In this document: piece by piece, positions 11,201-21,960 of the stretch | How positions within the stretch are numbered: position 1 is the first letter of the stretch | How the letters are laid out: every line of letters begins with the position of its first letter | Assembly: GCA_963921935.1 (NCBI GenBank) | Contig: OY998175.1 | Span: 161,074,809 to 161,138,808, forward strand | From: Galeruca laticollis | Taxonomy: Eukaryota; Arthropoda; Insecta; Coleoptera; Chrysomelidae | Length of the DNA stretch: 64,000 nucleotides | Direction: 5' to 3' | Notes under the pieces: model-generated | Databases searched by the model: none | Told to the model about the DNA's origin: nothing | What the model saw: the letters and a program-made list of their open reading frames with translations, nothing else | Translations under genes and position numbers: made by a program

Positions 11201-13062
11201 AAGTCGCCGCCACTGGATAGCCGTTCAAATATTTACATACCTGTGGAATGAGAGTTCGGAGTAATTTCGGCCGTTTTTCCGACATACTTGGCACTGACGA
11301 ACCATGATAATAAAGAACACTAAATTAATTAACTTAAAACCAAATTTTGTCACTAAAAGTCTTGAAAAACACACATAACATCGAAACAACTCAATTTTTA
11401 CTTGCTAGTCCTAATGGCGCTCGTAATAAACCAATAATCTTTGTAATAAACAAACCAAGTTTGACAGTATTTACTATAATACTACAATCCAATAGAAATG
11501 TTAGTCGAGAACGCTCTGACCATATTAGCATCTCTCTTTATATCGTAACTGAACAAAGACAAAACTACTAAATAGTTTATACTAGACAAACAAAGCAGGT
11601 ACTGAAATTTTCAGCAATGTTGCCACTTTTAGTTACAACAAATATTTGTTTAACATTTATATAAGAATATACCTGTATTATATAAAATTCAAGTATTATT
11701 AATTAATTTTAAAAGCAGCGACTCAAATGCATAAATTATTATGACTTTTAATTGCATAACTTTTTAACAAATTTTCAATGAAATTTCTAATTTCATTTTT
11801 CCTGCATCTAAAGAGGATTTGTAAATTTGGCAAAGCAGTGGAAGTGTCCCACAAGTGAGCTTAGAATGTGACTCAATGTTTGGGGCAGAAAAAAGTCAAA
11901 ACAAACATATCTATTTTATTTGTTAATCTGAGGTTATTTACTATATTTTATGTTTAATATTATTACAGCTACTAACTATGATCACTTGAATAGTTTTATT
12001 CTTATTTTTAGATGTTAAATCATGTACAGCACTCTGATTATAGGCAGTTGATAGTTGAACTTTTAACCATTGTTTCAACGATATTAGGAAGAAATCCCGA
12101 ATTGTCATTTCGCGAACCGTTAGATCTAGAACAACTTATCAAGGATGCAGCTCATATGTACGCAAAGGTAAGCTAATAAAACAGAAAATAACGTTATTTT
12201 ATTTAGACTTGAATATTAATGGTTAATTTTACATCTGTCTCATATTTTCATGAACCATTCGAACAAACGCATATTTTAGTTCCAAGATCTTGTATAATCA
12301 CAGCAAGATTGGGTCAATCTATTATTTTATCGTTCTAATGATCTTTCTTTCTCCTCTTCAAATTTACTTTCTTCTCTTTCTGGTTATTTCCTTGAGCTCA
12401 TTCAATGTCTTGATCTTGAGGTCTAAAGTTCTCATGATCTTTTTTTCTTTCTCCCCTCCAATTACTTTTTTCTCTTTCTGGTCATTTCCTTAAGATCATT
12501 CAATGTTTTTATCTTGAGGTTCTTCTTGTATAATGACACGGCAAAATTGGCCGAAAACTTTTTATTTTATCATTATTTCTCTCCTTCCAAATATTTCTAT
12601 TTCTGGTAATTTCCTTGAGCTCATTCAATGTCTGATTTCTCTTGATTGTAGTTTGTGTTCTTGGTCTTGTACTTCTTATTAACTTGCTCTTTTGGTACTC
12701 TTATCTTTTTTAGGCAATCATTCCGATAAGTATTAGTAAGATATAGTAAGGCCACTCTGTCAATATAAACTCTTGACAACCTCTAAAATGACAGACTAAA
12801 ACATTGTCAACTAAAAATCTCAATATTCTAAGCTAATAACATTTTGGATTTGGTAACAGGAATACGCATGTTGATCATTACCTCTATTTTTTTTAAGGAT
12901 CATGGACAAAATGATGAGCATATATCTAACTTACTGGAAATTGAATATGTAAGATCCACTGGATATTTGGCTAGAGCAGTAGTTAACACAGTCCTTAAAG
13001 GTGGGCAAATTTCTGAACATTTAGATTTGGAAAATGGTCCAGAACCTTGCAGATTGTCTTAG
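7687..13062 (+). CDS. PHKB: Phosphorylase kinase beta regulatory subunit, C-terminal exons
   Basis: Three exons encode the C-terminal end of the beta subunit of phosphorylase b kinase, a regulatory scaffold of the kinase that activates glycogen phosphorylase. Exon 7687..7879 carries RQKRQLEGCLCRVPSSFYNQ and QQPTLSNMT. Exon 12012..12167 carries DYRQLIVELLTIVS and RNPELSFREPLDLEQLIKDA. The last exon 12898..13062 carries GYLARAVVNTVLKGG and ends with stop 13060..13062. All match the conserved end of KPBB proteins. Acceptor AG and donor GTAGGT or GTAAGC bound the exons, and phases agree (exons join in phase 0). The intron 7880..12011 holds repeats and an antisense THAP gene. Earlier exons were not found and probably lie beyond the window. 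The frame is intact over the part seen. Confidence 0.88.
8176..8217. repeat. (AT)n microsatellite
   Basis: An uninterrupted AT dinucleotide run lies in the PHKB intron, next to the left end of Penelope-derived sequence. Confidence 0.95.
8230..8880. mobile_element. Penelope-like element debris in head-to-head arrangement
   Basis: Two pieces of one GIY-YIG domain face each other. On the + strand at about 8755..8838 lies VIYSIPCLDCPKIYIGMTTQ, the N-terminal half with the K-I-Y-I-G signature. On the minus strand at about 8720..8440 lies the C-terminal half, with RLNGHKYTKNAS, then HESNEKHEFDF and KKLTIKEMVHIKKEQNAVN. Both halves end in the same downstream sequence (CTTTGAGAAAGTT.CTAACC, AAGGGACGAAACG), at 8836..8873 on + and 8328..8280 on minus. 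Such partly inverted terminal sequences are known for Penelope elements. No reverse transcriptase was found here. Confidence 0.75.
8873..9860. repeat. ~410-bp tandem repeat, about 2.4 copies
   Basis: The marker CGTAAGG starts units at 8873, 9280 and 9696, giving periods of 407 and 416 bp. Each unit then carries a .GTAC or GTGCAC. segment, a run like GCAAAAAGTAACTTA, and TTTGACATT, ending in TATCAACTTCTATATC and GTTTGTGGCACGA. The third copy is partial and runs into the last exon of the antisense THAP gene near 9816..9860. The unit starts directly at the Penelope end motif. Confidence 0.85.
9816..11305 (-). CDS. THAP-domain gene (possibly frameshifted)
   Basis: An antisense gene lies inside the PHKB intron. 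Exon 1 (11305..11241) starts MVRQCQVCRKNG and ends at a GTATGT donor. Exon 2 (11113..10924) continues in frame with SFPTNLETRKIWFALLG and RSEICSEHFKQSDFI. Together they give the THAP C2CH zinc finger (C-x2-C .. W .. C-x2-H), a DNA-binding module also found in P-element-like transposases. Proposed exons 3 (10483..10390), 4 (10134..10033) and 5 (9894..9816, stop TAA at 9818..9816) join in one open frame with an acidic, Ser/Thr-rich sequence (SLPVEEVDLVTVTE). In exon 2 the frame meets a stop just after SSHVSF, while the +1 frame reads DALPMSVFEFNPPDV, which looks like the normal THAP continuation. So a 1-base change, an assembly error or a missed exon breaks the gene near 10972. The function of the tail is unknown. 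Confidence 0.6.
10602..10704. mobile_element. 103-bp Tc1/mariner-type MITE
   Basis: The ends are inverted copies: CAGTTCAGTTCCAAAATAGT at the left and, read from the right, TAGTTCAGTTCCAATATAGT. TA flanks both ends (10600..10601 and 10705..10706). There is no coding capacity. It lies in the PHKB intron, between exons 2 and 3 of the antisense THAP gene. Confidence 0.8.
12286..12640. repeat. Imperfect ~110-bp pyrimidine-rich repeats
   Basis: Three diverged copies contain TTCTTGTATAAT or CATGATCTTT, then CTTTCTCC, CTCTTTCTGGT.ATTTCCTT and GAGCTCATTCAATGT. They lie in the last PHKB intron between exons 12012..12167 and 12898..13062. No protein is encoded. Confidence 0.6.
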
Positions 13063-13609
13063 AAAACAATGAGATTATAATATACATAAATAAGTAGATA
13101 TAATAGGGATAAGAAAATACTTTTATTACAAAATTTAAATAAGATGTTATATTAAAATTTGTGTGCCATGTAAATATTGTTTCTATATATTTTATGTGAC
13201 ATATATTTGATTTGAATTTAATTGTTTTTGTTTCATTTGCATTGTACATATCGACGTCGCTACGACAAAAAGTCGTAAGCGACAAAAAATTCAAAAATGA
13301 GATTTTCAGACTCGGATTCTACTTGGAATTGCGCATCAAATGACCATAATGATATAAGCAACAAAAATTTGTGTTCGCTTGAAATCGAGTTTAAAGAGTT
13401 GTAAGCGCCACTTTGCACACCAACAGTCGTTAGTCGTCGTCAAACTTCCATAGTGTTAGATGCACTTACGCCTGCCCTTAATTTTTTACAAGGTAAGGAT
13501 TTTTCAAGTTACTTATTGCTTTTAGTTATTTTTTATAGCGTCAAGAATGAATTTGTAGCATTTTTGTAAATTTAAATTAGATTTTAATGATATAATAATA
13601 TTATACTTT

Positions 13610-14095
13610 TTGATGAACATAATTTTTTGGACTCAGAACAAGAGCCCTTATCGAGAATATACATGTTCACCAAGTTTGCCAGGAGACTCGTCAACAGAAA
13701 ATTGGAGTTCTTCTGGCTCTAGTTATTTGAATGATGAAAGTATAGCCACCTCCAACAGCGGTTCCAGAGCTATAAGAAAAATAAAGAGGTGCGGAAGCAA
13801 GAAATTGAGAAATAAGAAACGCAGAAGTATGGGTTTATCATATTTTAATCACACAAATGAAATCATGGAAGCTAAGTCAGTCCTACCGAATCCATGTGCA
13901 AATAATTGCAACATATTTACAGAGGAAGAAATACTTCAGCTCTTTAAAATATTTTGGAGTATGGGGAGGTCAATAGAGAAAATACGTTTCTTGAATGGCT
14001 GTGTCAATGTGGTTACAGTTAAACGTAAAAGGACTGAAAACAAGTAATCAAGAAGAGGCCTTATTTACCACTATTACTTTATGAAGGTAGGTGTT
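13610..14095 (+). pseudogene. DUF7869-like protein, N-terminal part
   Basis: This part is rich in Ser and basic residues and then carries CANNCNIFTEEEILQLFKIF followed by WSMG. That is the short Cys-containing helix block seen upstream of the main domain in this arthropod family (C-x3-C .. F-T/S-E-E-E-R). After the in-frame stop at 14048..14050 the frame stays open (SRRGLIYHYYFMKVGV) up to the inserted non-LTR element. The continuation is at 19917, in the same frame after the duplicated target site is removed. The start codon is uncertain. A donor-like GTAAGG near 13493 could mark a 5' UTR intron. Confidence 0.6.
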
Positions 14096-14281
14096 TTTTA
14101 ATTTTTTTTTATTTTAAATTGGTTAATGGCTCTGGCTGAGGCCAATTAGCCAGACTATGAAGGTGTCTGATTATTTTATTTAAAATTTGTTTAATTTTTC
14201 TGCAGGATTGAGCACAGTAAATATGTTTATTTGTGTTAGTATTTTTTTATTCTAATTCAACAATTTTTTTTTCATTTTCTT

Positions 14282-14284
<3 letters not shown>

Positions 14285-14340
<56 letters not shown>
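14285..14340. repeat. (AT)n microsatellite
   Basis: A run of AT dinucleotides in the 3' untranslated part of non-LTR element A. The surrounding 14100..14530 is T-rich and without coding sequence. Confidence 0.95.
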
Positions 14341-14343
<3 letters not shown>

Positions 14344-14538
14344 AATAATCATTTTTTCCCATAATTTATTTATTTTTATTTTTTAAACCTCTTTTTTTCA
14401 TAATTTGTTTTTTTTATTTATTCTTATATCATTTTTTCTCTCATAATTTGTTTTTTACTTTTTTTTGGATTTTTTCTAATTTAATAATTGTTCGTAATTA
14501 CAAATACAATGTTGTGTTTGCATCATTGCTTACAAATT

Positions 14539-17500
14539 TTACAATTTAAGTTTGCAGTTTATTATGTGTTGGTACAGTATGTAAAGAGTGTTTATTCTTT
14601 CTGAAAAAATAATACAATTAAGGTCTATTGGAAGGGTTATATTGGCAGTTATTAGTTGATTATATAATTTCCTAATATTTTGGGTATGTAACGGACACTC
14701 AAGTAGGATGTGTGTCAGTGTACCTATATCTCCATAGGAACAATATGGGTTATCAATCATTTTTAGCCGATGTTTATATACAGGAGTAAGTGCATGATTT
14801 GCAAGCACTCGATTTATTGTAACTATAAAATTTCTGTTCACCTCTTTGTAGAACCAACTTTGTTTAGGGATCCTATCCTGGTGTTTTTTAAAGTTTAATC
14901 CAGTTGTAGATTCATTATAGTTTTTGCCAGTTTTCTTTAATTTTCTGTTTTTGTGATTTGAATACGTCGGAGAGTGGTAATTTAAGTTGAAGTTTTTCTC
15001 CTGTTTTTATGGCTTCCTTTGCAAATTTATCAGCTGTTTCGTTACCAGTTACACCAACATGAGCTTTTATCCATACATATATGATTATTTTGTTATTTGT
15101 GTGAATTTCGTGGTATAAGTTCAAAATGTTTGCTTCAATATAATTTAATGTCCTCTTTATGTTCATATTTTTTAATCTGTCCACTGCGCATTTACTGTCT
15201 GTAAATATTACATATCTATTTTTATCTGAATTTAATATGTATTTCATTGCTTGTAAAATTGCTGTTATTTCTGCTGTATATATAGAAGCCTCCTTTGGTA
15301 AAGTATATTTGGAATGATGTTTTTTGTTTATGTGGTAGAACGCGCAGCCTGTTTGTTCATTTGCTTTTCAACCATCTGTAAATATATATTCGTAATTTGG
15401 CCAGTATTTGTTTTTGAATTTATTGAATTTGGTTTGAGTCAGGTTTGGTATTTCGTCTTGAATTTCGAAATAATATGTTGGTATTTTGTGAGCGTAGAGA
15501 TTTTCAGGTAGGTATGTAAAGTTAGGTAGTCTCCCGTTTGTATGAAATTTGTGTTGGTAGCTTGATATTTCCATAAGACTTTCCACTATAACTGGGTTTT
15601 TTTTGAGTACCAGTATTTATAGATGAGGACCTGAACTGTTAATGATTGTAACCTGTTGAGGTATGATGCTTCCTTTGCTATTATTTTAGTAATAAACATA
15701 TTACTGAGTAATTGTCTTCTTAGTTTAAGAGGTGGTATTATTGCTTCCGCTTGCATAATGTTTATAGGGGTGGATCTGTTATATCCTAGGCATATTCTCA
15801 AACATTTATTCTGTTGGGCTTCAACTTTGTTTAAGTGTGTTTCAGCTGCTGTCCCATATAGATGACTTCCATAATCTATAATTGACCTTACCATTGTTTT
15901 ATAAAAGAGTAATGCCGTATTTGGATCCGCTCCCCACTTTGTATTGCAGAAAGCTCTTAATATATTCATTGAATTTTCAGTTCTTTTGATTACTTGGTGT
16001 ATACAGTCATTCCATAAAAGTTTCTTGTCTAACAGTAATCCAAGGTATTTGATGGTATTTTTTATGGGAAAGGTGTATTTACCTTGGGTTATCACATTTT
16101 GCGGACAACTTCTAGTTTTGGAAAAGATACATACTTCAGTCTTGGTTTCTGATATAGACAGCCCAATATTATCAAGCCATTTTTGGATTGGACCAAATTC
16201 CGCGTTAATAATTTTTGTACATCTTTCAACTGATTTTTCTGTGGTGTATAGCACAATATCATCGGCGTATTGTACTATTTTTGATTTTGGTGATATGATT
16301 TTTTCAATATCCATTGTATAGAGGGTGAATAGGATTGGACTGAGAATGCTGCCTTGTGGTAAACCGTCTCTGGAGATTTTTGGATCTGAAATGTGTTGGT
16401 TAATTTTTAAGGAGACTGATCTATTTGAATATGCGTTCTTAATGAAATTTGCCATATGAGTTGGTAATCCTATGTTGATGAGTTTTTCCTCCAGTAAATT
16501 CAATTGGACATTATCGAAAGCTGATGCTACATCGATAAATGTAGCTAATGTGTGGTGTTTTTGTGAATAACCCAGATACATATCGTTTACTAATATTGTT
16601 AGAGGTTCTTGGGTGGACCTACCTTTTCTAAATGCATATTGTGAGTCAGGCAAAATTTTTTCACTCTCTAACCAATGTTAGAGTCTGTTCTTAATCATTC
16701 TTTCCAAAGTTTTAAATATGCATGATGAAAGTGATATAGGTCTATATGATTCTGAAGTATCATCTCTTTTACCTGGTTTTTTGATGGGTAAAACGATGTA
16801 GTCTTTCCATTTTTCGGGGAAAGGTATCTTGTTTGTCCAGATAGAGTTGAACAGTTCTAGCAGAGCTTTTTTATGTTCTATCGGCATTTTATAAATCATT
16901 ATATATGAAATATTGTCCTTACCGGGGGCGGTATTTTTGGTTTGTTTCAAACTTTGTTCTAGTTCCCACATATTGAATATTGAGAGTAGAAATGTATTGT
17001 TTCGTTGTACTGTAGTTGTTTGGTGTATAGATTTGTTGTCAACCCCAAGGGGAGCGATTTTGGTATAAAATTCATTTACCCAGTCCGCTTCAGGGTCTAT
17101 TGGTGTTTTATTTGATTGTTTTCTATTTTTAAATCGATTTACTTTATCCCAGACTTCTTTAATTGGTGTTCCTTGATTAAGACTCTGACAATAATTTCTC
17201 CAGCTCTTCCTTTTGGTTTCTTTAAAAGTCCTTTTTGCCACTGCATCTAGTCTTTTGTATTCTATCAAGTTGTTAAGATTTGGCGATCGTTTGTAGTGGG
17301 AAAATGCTTCTTTTCTTGCTAGAGCTGCTATGTTGCAAGTTTCGTTCCACCATTGCTTTGAGCAGTGATTGCGTTTTTTGTTTGTTGAAAAGTGTTTTGG
17401 GATAGCGTCCTCTGCTGCTTTGTTTATGTTTTCGATGCCACCATCATATGTTGTTTTTGGTTCTGTCAACTGTAATACAGAAGAGTATAATTCCCAGTTT

Positions 17501-18220
17501 GCATATTTGAGTCTCCATAAGTTGTGGGTTGTAGGTGAGCTTTCTGGTAGCGAATTTTTACATTCTAGTTTGACATGTATTGGAAAGTGATCTGAACCAT
17601 ATGGCTCTTCTAAGGTAGACCATGTAATTAGTTGAGTTAGATCTTGGGTGCTAAAGGTTAGGTCTATAACTGATTTCCTAGTGCTGACGAGCGTGGGAGA
17701 TGTATCATTTAATATAATTAAATTACAGTGTTCTATGGCTTTCAATAGTACCTTACCGTATATGTCGTCACATTCATTATTCCATGCCAAGTTATGGGCA
17801 TTGAAGTCTCCCCCAATTAAAAATGGTTTTGGGATTTGGTCGAAAAATTGTATCCACTGTTGCAGTGATATACGAGTTCGCGGTTTAACATATATAGAAA
17901 CTATATATATTGTTTTCCCAATTTCGGGTATATCGGCTGATATACATATATATTCAAAGCTAATTGTGGTATGTATTGGTATCTCTTGATACCGTATATT
18001 TGACTTCACCAAGATAGTTGCTCCACCATAGCCGTCGTTGCGGTCACAGCGGATATTGTTAAAACCAATGAACCCATAGTACTTGCCTAGGCGGTACCAT
18101 GTCTCGGATAATAAGGCAACAGTGTAGTTACCCTTATCTAGTAGGTATTCTAAGTTTGGTTTATTCGAGACTGCCGAACGGCAGTTCCATTGCAAAATAT
18201 TTATGTGGTTTAGATCTGAG
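14539..18220 (-). pseudogene. Non-LTR element A ORF2: endonuclease, RT, RNase H
   Basis: Minus-strand ORF2 starts near 18210 (ILQWNCRS). Domains in order: an AP-type endonuclease (LLSETWY, FLIGGDFNAHN, GSDHFPI) at about 18200..17560, a linker with a WWNETC motif, and reverse transcriptase from 16850 (ESYRPISLSS, FRKGRSTQE, GLPQGSILSP, QYADDIVLY at about 16270). RNase H follows at 15380..14940 (IFTDG, YTAEITAI, IFTDSKCA, VTGNETADKFA), then a C-terminal C..H..C segment (GTLTHILLECP) near 14700. A stop at about 16679 separates two open halves, and another stop and frame change lie near 15586 and 15368. RNase H plus this order fits the I clade. The gene is inactive but young enough to read throughout. 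Confidence 0.85.
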
Positions 18221-18739
18221 AAAGTGACGACATATTTACATCTAGTGTTGATTTAACTAAATTTTCTAGTTCTTTCTTATGTACCTACATTTATGTTTTT
18301 TGCTTCTAATAAAATCGTAACAATTTGTATAACTAATTGAAATATTGAATTTATTGTGCTCAAATCTGCAGTGGTGATTCCAATTGAGAATAGATTTTTT
18401 TAGTATAATTTGGATTTTCTAATATTCCACCACAAGGCATTGGGCGTCTTGGGAAGGATATCATTTCTTTGTGCAATTTTAAAATTGGGTCAGGACTGTT
18501 TGGCCTTTGCCTTTTGTGAGCTCGAGGGTTGGAAAGTTTGTGGTTGGATTTGTAGTATTAAAATTTGTTGTTGGAGTTAAATTGATGATATTGGATGGGG
18601 TTGGATCGATTGTAGGTTGACTGGAATTTAGGGGGGGGGAAGGATTTGGGGCAGTGTATATTCATAGTTTGTGAATTTGTCACATTAGAGTTACTGTTTG
18701 TAACACTTGCATAAGAATTTCTACATATCTGTTTACTTG

Positions 18740-19750
18740 CATCAAGGTATAATATAGGTTACCATGGTATCCATGGCATCATGGTAACCTATATTATTTG
18801 TTAACATAGACTCTTTAATTAACTTCTGTCTTTTAAATTCCGGGCACGCTTCTAAGTTACTTGTAAAATGGTCACCCGAACAATTGAAACATTTTGGAGT
18901 AAGTTCAGTATCTTTGCAATCTTTAGTGTTATGAGATTCTCTGCATTTGCCACAGCTTGGCTTGCCCTTGCACTGGTTTCCAGTATGCCCGTATCTTAAG
19001 CAGTTAAAACAAAGCAGAACTTTTTGCTTATATGGTTCAACTTCATTCAGTACCTAAAGTGAATGATACATGTTTTAGTTGGAACATAGTGTGTCCTTGT
19101 TCATCAGTGCGTTTTCTATTTAGTCTTTTAACTGGCACTACTTCAAACTTGCAATGCAAGTCAAACATTTTTATTTGATTTTTAATATAATCTTCCGAGA
19201 ATTCCGTTGAAATATCCCTGACCACGCTCTGTCTAATAACCATAAATTTAGGTATGTATATTTCCAAATGGTTTTTAATAAAAATTTGATAATTTTTCCT
19301 AGATAATAGATAGTTAGCTGATTTGTAATCTTTAAACTTAATTCTTATTCTATTTCTGCCAATTGAGTCGATACTAGAAATGTTATCATCAATTTCCGCG
19401 AAATTAGATAATACAATGTCTCCTATTCTTAGCGCATTTAACCTACCTTTGAATAAATTTGAATTGTTTTCTAAATAAACATGAAAAGGTCCTAAATCAT
19501 TTTGTTGATATAAATAATCTACCTTATGTTTTGCGACCTCTTTTTCAGAAGTATTAATTGAGGTAATTACTGTTTTACTTTTTTGAGTATTTGTTTGGGT
19601 TATTTCAGAATGTTTATTAATGATACTTATCTGGTCTTTTTTCGCGTATCCTAAAAGTTCGTCTACCGGGAAGTTTGTAGTTTCTGCATTAATTAATTGC
19701 ATATCAATATCTTTATTTTCGGGGGGCCTTCCCCCGCTAGTCTCACTCAT
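18740..19750 (-). pseudogene. Non-LTR element A ORF1 (Gag-like)
   Basis: The start is at 19750 (MSETSGGRPPENK). The open part to 19043 has the segment GPFHVYLENN and an RRM-like region (NRIRIKFKDYKSANYLL). After a frame change near 19045, Cys-rich knuckles follow at about 19010..18840 (CFNCLRYGHTGNQC, CGKCRESHNTKDC, CFNCSGDHFTSNLEACPEF). The order matches ORF1 of element B at 31318, where GPFNVMVEH and three knuckles occur. It packages element RNA. The 5' leader is 19751..19916. Confidence 0.75.
18749..18797. repeat. Perfect 18-bp inverted repeat (hairpin)
   Basis: Arms 18749..18766 and 18780..18797 are exact reverse complements around a 13-base spacer that itself contains CCATGG. It lies at the C-terminal end of ORF1 of non-LTR element A, where the related element B reads normal coding sequence. 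It may therefore be a local inverted duplication rather than a conserved signal. Confidence 0.9.
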
Positions 19751-19916
19751 AGATTATATTTTATTTTTCACTTAATCAGAGAAATAAATTTCACCAATCA
19801 CTTAATATATTTTGATTGTAAATAGTTTTTGTTTAGACTATAGAGATAACACCGATTTTGCTAATTAGCTTTTAATTACGGCACGTCCGCTCTCTAGGAA
19901 GGTCCGAAACAAACTA

Positions 19917-20462
19917 AAGGAAGGTGTTCAAGTTCGTGTTTGTCTACAATTTGTTATTAAAACACTAAACATCACTCAAAAAATCGTTATAATCTCCATT
20001 GACGGAAAAATAAAAGAAAATAGGGATAATAGAGGACAGCATAATCCCAGGCATAAGATAAGGGATGATCAAATTACTGACTTCGAGAATTTTATCAAGA
20101 GTTTACCAGCGGTACCATCGCATTACTGCCAATTGTCAAGCAAGATGTTATATCTGCCAGCAGAAATTAGGACTGTGCAAAATCTATTTAGAATGTATGA
20201 GTCGGTGGTGAGAAGCAATGGGAACACACCGTTTAAAATATTAACATTTAAAAAATACTTAAACAAAACTATAATATTGGAATACACAGGCCTAAAAAAG
20301 ATAAATGTGTCGAATGTGAAAGGTACAAAAATACACCACTCTGAAAAAACTGAGGCCATGAAGGCTGATGATTTAAGATACACTGAAAAGAAAGATAATG
20401 CTAGACGAATTTTCCTTTATGAACAGGAAAAATATTTACAAGACGGATTTCTTGTTATATAA
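19917..20462 (+). pseudogene. DUF7869-like protein, middle part
   Basis: The frame continues that of 13610..14095 across the non-LTR insertion: VQVRVCLQFVIKTLNIT, then RGQHNPRHK, PAVPSHYCQLSSKMLYLPAE and IRTVQNLFRMY. Blocks of this kind (short strand, R/K-G-x-H-x-P, S-H-Y-C, K-x-Y-L) are typical of the N-terminal half of the arthropod DUF7869-like proteins I know. The frame ends with a stop at 20460..20462 and a shift before the next part, so this copy is broken. Confidence 0.6.
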
Positions 20463-20488
20463 TTTGATCTGCACCGCATAGACCAAAT

Positions 20489-21313
20489 ATGATGTTTGGC
20501 TTTTCAAGGAAATGCGCAGTTTATAATTTCACGTTATATGAGAGCAAGTCACAACGAGTTTGTTGCATAAGGGGAGAAAATGATGATAGGCATGGTATGA
20601 ATGAAATCTGCATTAATGTATACAATTACTTGTTTCAAATAGATAAACGTGATGAATTTAAGTCTCTATCACTGTTCTGTGACAACTGCCCGGGACAAAA
20701 CAAAAACAAATTTGTATTAAACATGCTGATGTTCTTTTTACAAATCTCCTTGTCAGTGACTGACATTTCTCTGACTTATTTAGTAGCTGGACATACATAC
20801 ATGTCCGTAGACAGCGTTCATGCTGTCATTGAGAAATACACTTCCTCAATGAATATACAGGCACCTTCAGAATGGCCAACTCTAATAAGAAATGCTAGGA
20901 AGCGCCTTAGATCATACGAATTGGTACCTATGAATTATTCAAATTTCTTAGGTTGGAAAGGTTTAACAACTTTAAAAAAGCTCAAAGGAAACAACGGTAA
21001 GGACATTAAAATGAGTGATGTTAAAAGAGTAAAAATGTCTAAATCGGATTCAAGTTGCATAGAGGTTTCAATGAGTTATGATGATAAAGTAGAGTATTAT
21101 AAAATTGATTGGAACACGAAATTGACACCACCTGAGCGACTATATAAAACTGAACTACCAATAAATAAATCAAAATTTAAAGATTTAACTAATTTGTGCA
21201 ATAGCCTAACTATAAAGAAAGAATATCATTCGGAGTACTTTTCACTTATCTACAATAATAAAGAGCCTGAGGAGTTAGCAGAGACTGATATTGAGGACAA
21301 TAATGAGCCATAA
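20489..21313 (+). pseudogene. DUF7869-like protein, core domain
   Basis: This 274-residue open part carries CAVYNFTLYES, then FCDNCPGQNKNKFVLNML and later VAGHTYMSVDSVHAVIEKYT. D-N-C-x-G-Q-N-K-N and G-H-T-x4-D-S-V-H are the signature motifs of the domain known as DUF7869, which occurs in many copies in arthropod genomes and probably has an RNase H-like fold. The Asp residues in these motifs are candidates for metal-binding residues of a DDE-type transposase (inference). The C-terminal part is Lys-rich and then acidic. Intact here, but cut off from its N-terminal half. Confidence 0.65.
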
Positions 21314-21960
21314 ACTATTAATGGTTATTTATTATCGTTTTTGTAGAATTAATTTTTATTTTGTTATACATACCCAATATTACTTATTCAGATTTATTAA
21401 ACATTTTCAACTGTGTATAGAGTTTATTGTTTAGTTTTTTATTTTATCATCACTTTTTCAGAATAATAATTGAATCTATTTTCATTTTTGTTGAATATAT
21501 TTTGATTTTGTATACTTATGTATCTATATTGATTGCTGTTTTGTACCACAGAGATTTATATTTTGTTTTTTCCATTATTAAAAAGCAAGGTTTTTCTATA
21601 ATTTGTATTACTGCTTGGTTTTTGCCTTTTATTTAAGCACCAAAAATTAATTCAAATCAAAATTCTGTGTAAAGGCGTAAGGGCAGCCTAACCACCATTT
21701 TTAACAACAAAATAACTTTGACAAAAGGCAGAAGTACCACTAAAATGGCGTAAACGCCAATGGATTTTAATAAAAATACGCAAGCGACAAAAACACTAAT
21801 AAATCAGTATAATACAAAGTTTTAATGGTTTTTAAAGTTTAAAATCTTCTTTCTAAAAGTTATCCGTCGATTTCGTAGACAAACAATGGTTTTATAGCTT
21901 CAATTTCAGATGCTAATTTACCTAATGGCGCTTACAGCCTTTTGTCGTGGCGGCGTCGAT

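Larger units (their letters stand above)
14096..19916 (-). mobile_element. I-like non-LTR retrotransposon A, full length, minus strand
   Basis: The element carries ORF1 with zinc knuckles, then ORF2 with endonuclease, reverse transcriptase and RNase H. The target duplication is AAGGTAGGTGTT (14084..14095) against AAGGAAGGTGTT (19917..19928), one mismatch in 12. The 3' end, at the left, is A-rich on the minus strand, as expected for target-primed insertion. It interrupts the DUF7869-like gene in frame, so it entered after that unit was in place. Several stops and frame changes show it is not active. Confidence 0.85.
13250..21960 (+). mobile_element. Putative DNA transposon encoding a DUF7869-like protein
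   Basis: The ends are 34-bp inverted repeats with 28 matches, 13250..13283 and 21927..21960, both starting ATCGACG and containing ACGACAAAA and GTAAGCG. Shorter copies of the GTAAGCG and GCGACAAAA words recur near both ends (about 13275, 13398, 21748, 21780, 21927), as subterminal repeats do. The only long gene inside is a DUF7869-like protein. Without the inserted non-LTR element the unit is about 2.9 kb with one gene of roughly 600 codons, a typical cut-and-paste layout. The flanks are AT-rich (ATAT), so TA and ATAT duplications cannot be told apart. It starts about 190 bp after the PHKB stop codon. Confidence 0.65.
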
